From NCBI GenBank assembly GCA_021801265.1, contig JAJYYE010000001.1:248001-312000 (forward strand): a stretch of DNA of 64,000 bases. Reading direction: 5' to 3'. A program made the position numbers and the translations under genes. Source of the DNA: Pseudomonadota bacterium (GTDB lineage Bacteria > Pseudomonadota > Gammaproteobacteria > Halothiobacillales > Halothiobacillaceae). The notes below the pieces were generated by a model. That model was not told the origin of the DNA. It worked only from the letters and a program-made list of their open reading frames with translations, and did no database searches. Below, piece after piece: positions 61,466 through 64,000 of this stretch (the first letter of the stretch is position 1; every line of letters starts with the position of its first letter).

Positions 61466-62683
61466 ATGAATCCAGACCTTAACCGCCTGCACCCGTATCC
61501 CTTCGAAAAACTGGCCGAACTCAAGGCCGGCATCACGCCCGCCACTGCTGCCAAGCCGATTGCGCTGTCCATTGGTGAACCGCAACACGCCCCACCGACC
61601 GTGGCCTTGCGCGCCATGGCCGATGCCTTGAGTGGGCTCTCGCGATATCCGCTCACCAAAGGCGAGCTCGCCTTGCGAACCGCCGTTGCCCACTGGATCA
61701 CCCGCCGCTTTGCCTTGGCCACCGGGCTGATCGACCCTGAGCATCAGGTGCTCCCCGTTGCCGGCACGCGCGAAGCCTTGTTCTCCTTCGCTCAAGCCGT
61801 CGTTGCCCGGCCAGAAAACCCGACCGCCCCGCGGCCTATCGTGCTGATGCCCAACCCGTTCTACCAAATTTACGAAGGCGCAGCGTTTTTGGCCGGTGCA
61901 GAGCCGTATTATTACCCGACCACCCGCGATACCGGGTTTTTACCCGATTTTACCGCCATCCCCACCGAAATCTGGGCGCGGGCACAATTGATTTACGTGT
62001 GTTCACCCGGCAATCCCAGCGGCGCCGTCATCGATCGGGCGCGGGTCAAAACCCTGTTCAATTTAGCCGACCAGCATGATGTCATCATCGCTGCCGATGA
62101 GTGTTATTCCGAAATTTATTTCAATGAAGACGCCCCACCGGCGGGTTTCCTGCAAATCGCGCATGAACTCGGCCGAGACGACTTTTCCCGACTCGTCGTA
62201 TTCCATAGCCTCTCGAAACGCTCCAACCTGCCCGGCCTGCGGTCGGGTTTTGTGGTGGGCGATGCCGAGATTTTGAGCCGCTATCTTAAATACCGCACCT
62301 ATCAAGGCTGCGCGCTCTCGCTGCCCGTGCAGATAACCAGCATCGCGGCGTGGAGCGACGAAGCGCATGTGCAGGAAAACCGCCAACACTACCGCGAAAA
62401 ATTTGATGCCGTACTGGATATTCTCGCACCGGTGTTGCCCGTTGTTCGTCCCGATGCGGGCTTTTACCTCTGGACGGATGTGAGCGCACAAGGCAGTGGC
62501 GATGAGCGCGAGTTCACCCGAACCCTGTTCGCCGAGCAAGCCATCACCGTGCTGCCCGGTCGTTACCTCTCGCGTCCTTTCGCCGGCATCGATCCCGGCG
62601 AAGGGTTTATCCGCATGGCGCTGGTAGCAGAACGGGCGGATTGTGTCGATGCTGCGCAGCGAATTCGGGCGTTTTTGAGGTAA
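61466..62683 (+). CDS. dapC: Succinyldiaminopimelate aminotransferase
   Basis: Fold-type I PLP aminotransferase of lysine/DAP synthesis, 405 residues. Start MNPDLNRLHPYPFEKL is the gammaproteobacterial DapC type; SPGNPSGAV, DECYSEIYF and the PLP lysine K251 in HSLSKRSNLPGLRSGF are visible. ATG 61466 is preferred over TTG 61460. The related family includes other aminotransferases, so the name rests on the N-terminal type. Confidence 0.88.
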   Translation: MNPDLNRLHPYPFEKLAELKAGITPATAAKPIALSIGEPQHAPPTVALRAMADALSGLSRYPLTKGELALRTAVAHWITRRFALATGLIDPEHQVLPVAGTREALFSFAQAVVARPENPTAPRPIVLMPNPFYQIYEGAAFLAGAEPYYYPTTRDTGFLPDFTAIPTEIWARAQLIYVCSPGNPSGAVIDRARVKTLFNLADQHDVIIAADECYSEIYFNEDAPPAGFLQIAHELGRDDFSRLVVFHSLSKRSNLPGLRSGFVVGDAEILSRYLKYRTYQGCALSLPVQITSIAAWSDEAHVQENRQHYREKFDAVLDILAPVLPVVRPDAGFYLWTDVSAQGSGDEREFTRTLFAEQAITVLPGRYLSRPFAGIDPGEGFIRMALVAERADCVDAAQRIRAFLR

Positions 62684-62756
62684 CGCGCTGGCCATGAACT
62701 GATTCGACGAGTGCCACGCCTTTGGGGGATTCATCACCGCCATGCACCACCAGCGA

Positions 62757-62812
62757 ATGACAGCAAACTGACAGCCGTTTGAAGGCTCGCTGTCATATAA
62801 ATCACATACAAT
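62757..62812. promoter_or_regulatory. Candidate Pho box array and -10 upstream of the mgtA-type gene
   Basis: On the minus strand CTGTCAG-TTTG-CTGTCAT (62774-62757) matches the Pho box half-sites 13/14 with the correct 4-base spacer. On the plus strand CTGTCAT-ATAA-ATCACAT (62790-62807) has one perfect and one poor half, and overlaps a good -10 (TACAAT, 62807-62812) that has no -35. The rest of 62684-62867 shows no riboswitch I recognise. Confidence 0.5.
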
Positions 62813-62867
62813 AATTCGCCAGTCTAATAAACTGACCCAGCGTGATTTTTGTTTTATGGAGGGAGTC

Positions 62868-64000
62868 ATGTCACTCAATTGGCTCAAAGGGTTATTTGCC
62901 GTTTTTTTACGGACTCGGCATATCGACCGACATTTTCGGCGTTTATTATTACTCGAATCACTCACAAAAACCGGTGTGAGCCGCGAGGCTCCCACTTCGT
63001 TGAGTCAAATACTGATTAGAGCCGCGAATCTTACCCCTGACGATTTATTGAGTGAACTTGAGTCGCATCCTGATGGCATCACCGATAACCAGGCCGAGGA
63101 AGTTCGCGCTAAAGTCGGTAACAACGAAGTCGGTCATGAAAAGCCGCTGCCCTGGTGGTTCCATTTATGGTTTGCGTACCGGAACCCATTCAATATTCTG
63201 CTTTCCATCTTGGCGGGCGTATCTGCACTCACCGGTGATGATACGGGTGCATTGATCATTGGTTTCATGGTGGTGTTTTCCACCCTGTTGCGTTTTTGGC
63301 AGGAAATGAAGGCGAATAAAGCCGCTGATTCCTTGAAAGCCATGGTCAGCAACACGGCCACCGTACTTCGTCGGGATATTTCCACTGAAGCCGCACCGGT
63401 ATTCGCGCAATATTATGGCGTATACCTTCATGCCAAGGCAGCGGCACAACAGGAAATCCCGCTCAAGAACCTGGTTCCCGGTGATATCGTGCTACTTTCC
63501 GCTGGCGATATGATTCCCGCCGACTGCCGACTACTGTCTGCCAAAGATTTATTTATCAGTCAATCAGCCATGACTGGTGAGTCCTTGCCGGTTGAGAAAT
63601 ACGCCACACTAAAAACCCCTGAACAAACCAATCCGCTGGACCTCGATAACATCGTGTTCATGGGCACGAATGTCATATCCGGCTCGGCCACCGCCATCGT
63701 CGTCAATACGGGCGACCGCACCTATTTTGGTGCGTTGGCGCAACGCGTTACCGCCACCGACCGCGCACCGACATCGTTCCAAAGCGGTGTGAACAAAGTG
63801 AGCTGGTTGCTCATTCGGTTTATGTTTGTGATGGCGCCTATCGTGTTACTGCTTAATGGGTTTACCAAGGGCAACTGGACGGAAGCTTTGCTCTTTGCGC
63901 TCTCGGTTGCGGTGGGGTTAACCCCTGAAATGCTGCCGATGATCGTCACGTCGACACTCGCCAAAGGCGCGGTCATTTTATCCCGCAAAAAAGTCATCGT
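62868..64000 (+). CDS. mgtA: MgtA-type P-type ATPase (3' end beyond window)
   Basis: The first 377 codons of a P3B-type magnesium-import ATPase: N-terminal cytoplasmic tail, LPWWFHLWFAYRNPFNILLS before the first helices, actuator motif TGESLPVEK, and GLTPEMLPMIVTSTLAKGA at helix 4, which reads through to the window edge before the DKTGT site. ATG 62868 follows GGAGGG. MgtA is normally about 900 residues, so more than half is missing. Possible control by phosphate via the upstream array. Confidence 0.9.
   Translation, partial: MSLNWLKGLFAVFLRTRHIDRHFRRLLLLESLTKTGVSREAPTSLSQILIRAANLTPDDLLSELESHPDGITDNQAEEVRAKVGNNEVGHEKPLPWWFHLWFAYRNPFNILLSILAGVSALTGDDTGALIIGFMVVFSTLLRFWQEMKANKAADSLKAMVSNTATVLRRDISTEAAPVFAQYYGVYLHAKAAAQQEIPLKNLVPGDIVLLSAGDMIPADCRLLSAKDLFISQSAMTGESLPVEKYATLKTPEQTNPLDLDNIVFMGTNVISGSATAIVVNTGDRTYFGALAQRVTATDRAPTSFQSGVNKVSWLLIRFMFVMAPIVLLLNGFTKGNWTEALLFALSVAVGLTPEMLPMIVTSTLAKGAVILSRKKVI

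Overview
The window is a compact, almost entirely housekeeping stretch of a Gram-negative chromosome. Gene content and order (GlnL/GlnG behind a DUF4124 gene, the thrU-tyrU-glyT-thrT-tufB tRNA order, HrpA, Mpl, DapC, two near-identical tuf genes) point to a gammaproteobacterium. A sulfide:quinone-oxidoreductase-like flavoprotein next to a persulfide dioxygenase, a periplasmic double rhodanese and a small c-type cytochrome would suit a sulfur-oxidising chemolithotroph such as Halothiobacillus. That name is an impression from recall, not a proven assignment. There is no prophage, insertion sequence, CRISPR array or defence island.

Region 1 (1-18052, minus strand) is the translation/transcription super-cluster: tRNA-Thr(TGT), Tyr, Gly, Thr(GGT), tufB, terminator, tRNA-Trp, secE, nusG, rplK, rplA, L10 leader, rplJ, rplL, attenuator, rpoB, rpoC, then a near-consensus promoter, rpsL, rpsG, fusA and a second tuf copy cut by the window edge. 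Region 2 (18026-26180, minus) holds coaX, birA, an M61 peptidase, a SlyD-like FKBP (overlapping starts and stops), an AEC permease, a thioredoxin, a LON-domain protein, mpl and a small membrane protein. Region 3 (26299-38275) holds recQ, the sulfide/persulfide pair, an AmgK-like kinase, a DUF4124 protein, hrpA, a TauE/SafE-like membrane protein and the double rhodanese. Region 4 (38538-45402, minus) is a copper/silver-type efflux operon: a Cys/His-rich secreted protein, then the outer-membrane, adaptor and RND pump subunits.

Region 5 (45483-48665, plus) is rplU-rpmA-obgE-proB. Region 6 (48721-54681) has ppk1 and phoU divergent around a candidate Pho box array, a cytochrome c, a CbiM-like membrane protein, a broken SLAC1/TehA-type channel gene, and a SirB2-like protein overlapping purE. 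Region 7 (54678-64000) has purE-purK, a second DUF4124 protein, a candidate NtrC/sigma-54 control region, glnL-glnG, a stand-alone ParA-like ATPase, a VOC protein, dapC, and the start of an MgtA-type P-type ATPase behind another Pho-box-like array.

I found no clearly new system. The most interesting signals are regulatory or evolutionary: the tuf pair kept alike by conversion, a promoter that appears to sit inside the tufB terminator, Pho-type heptad arrays at ppk1/phoU and mgtA, a sigma-54/NtrC region before glnL, a recent in-frame duplication of a metal-binding domain in the CusB-like adaptor, and the decaying SLAC1 gene.
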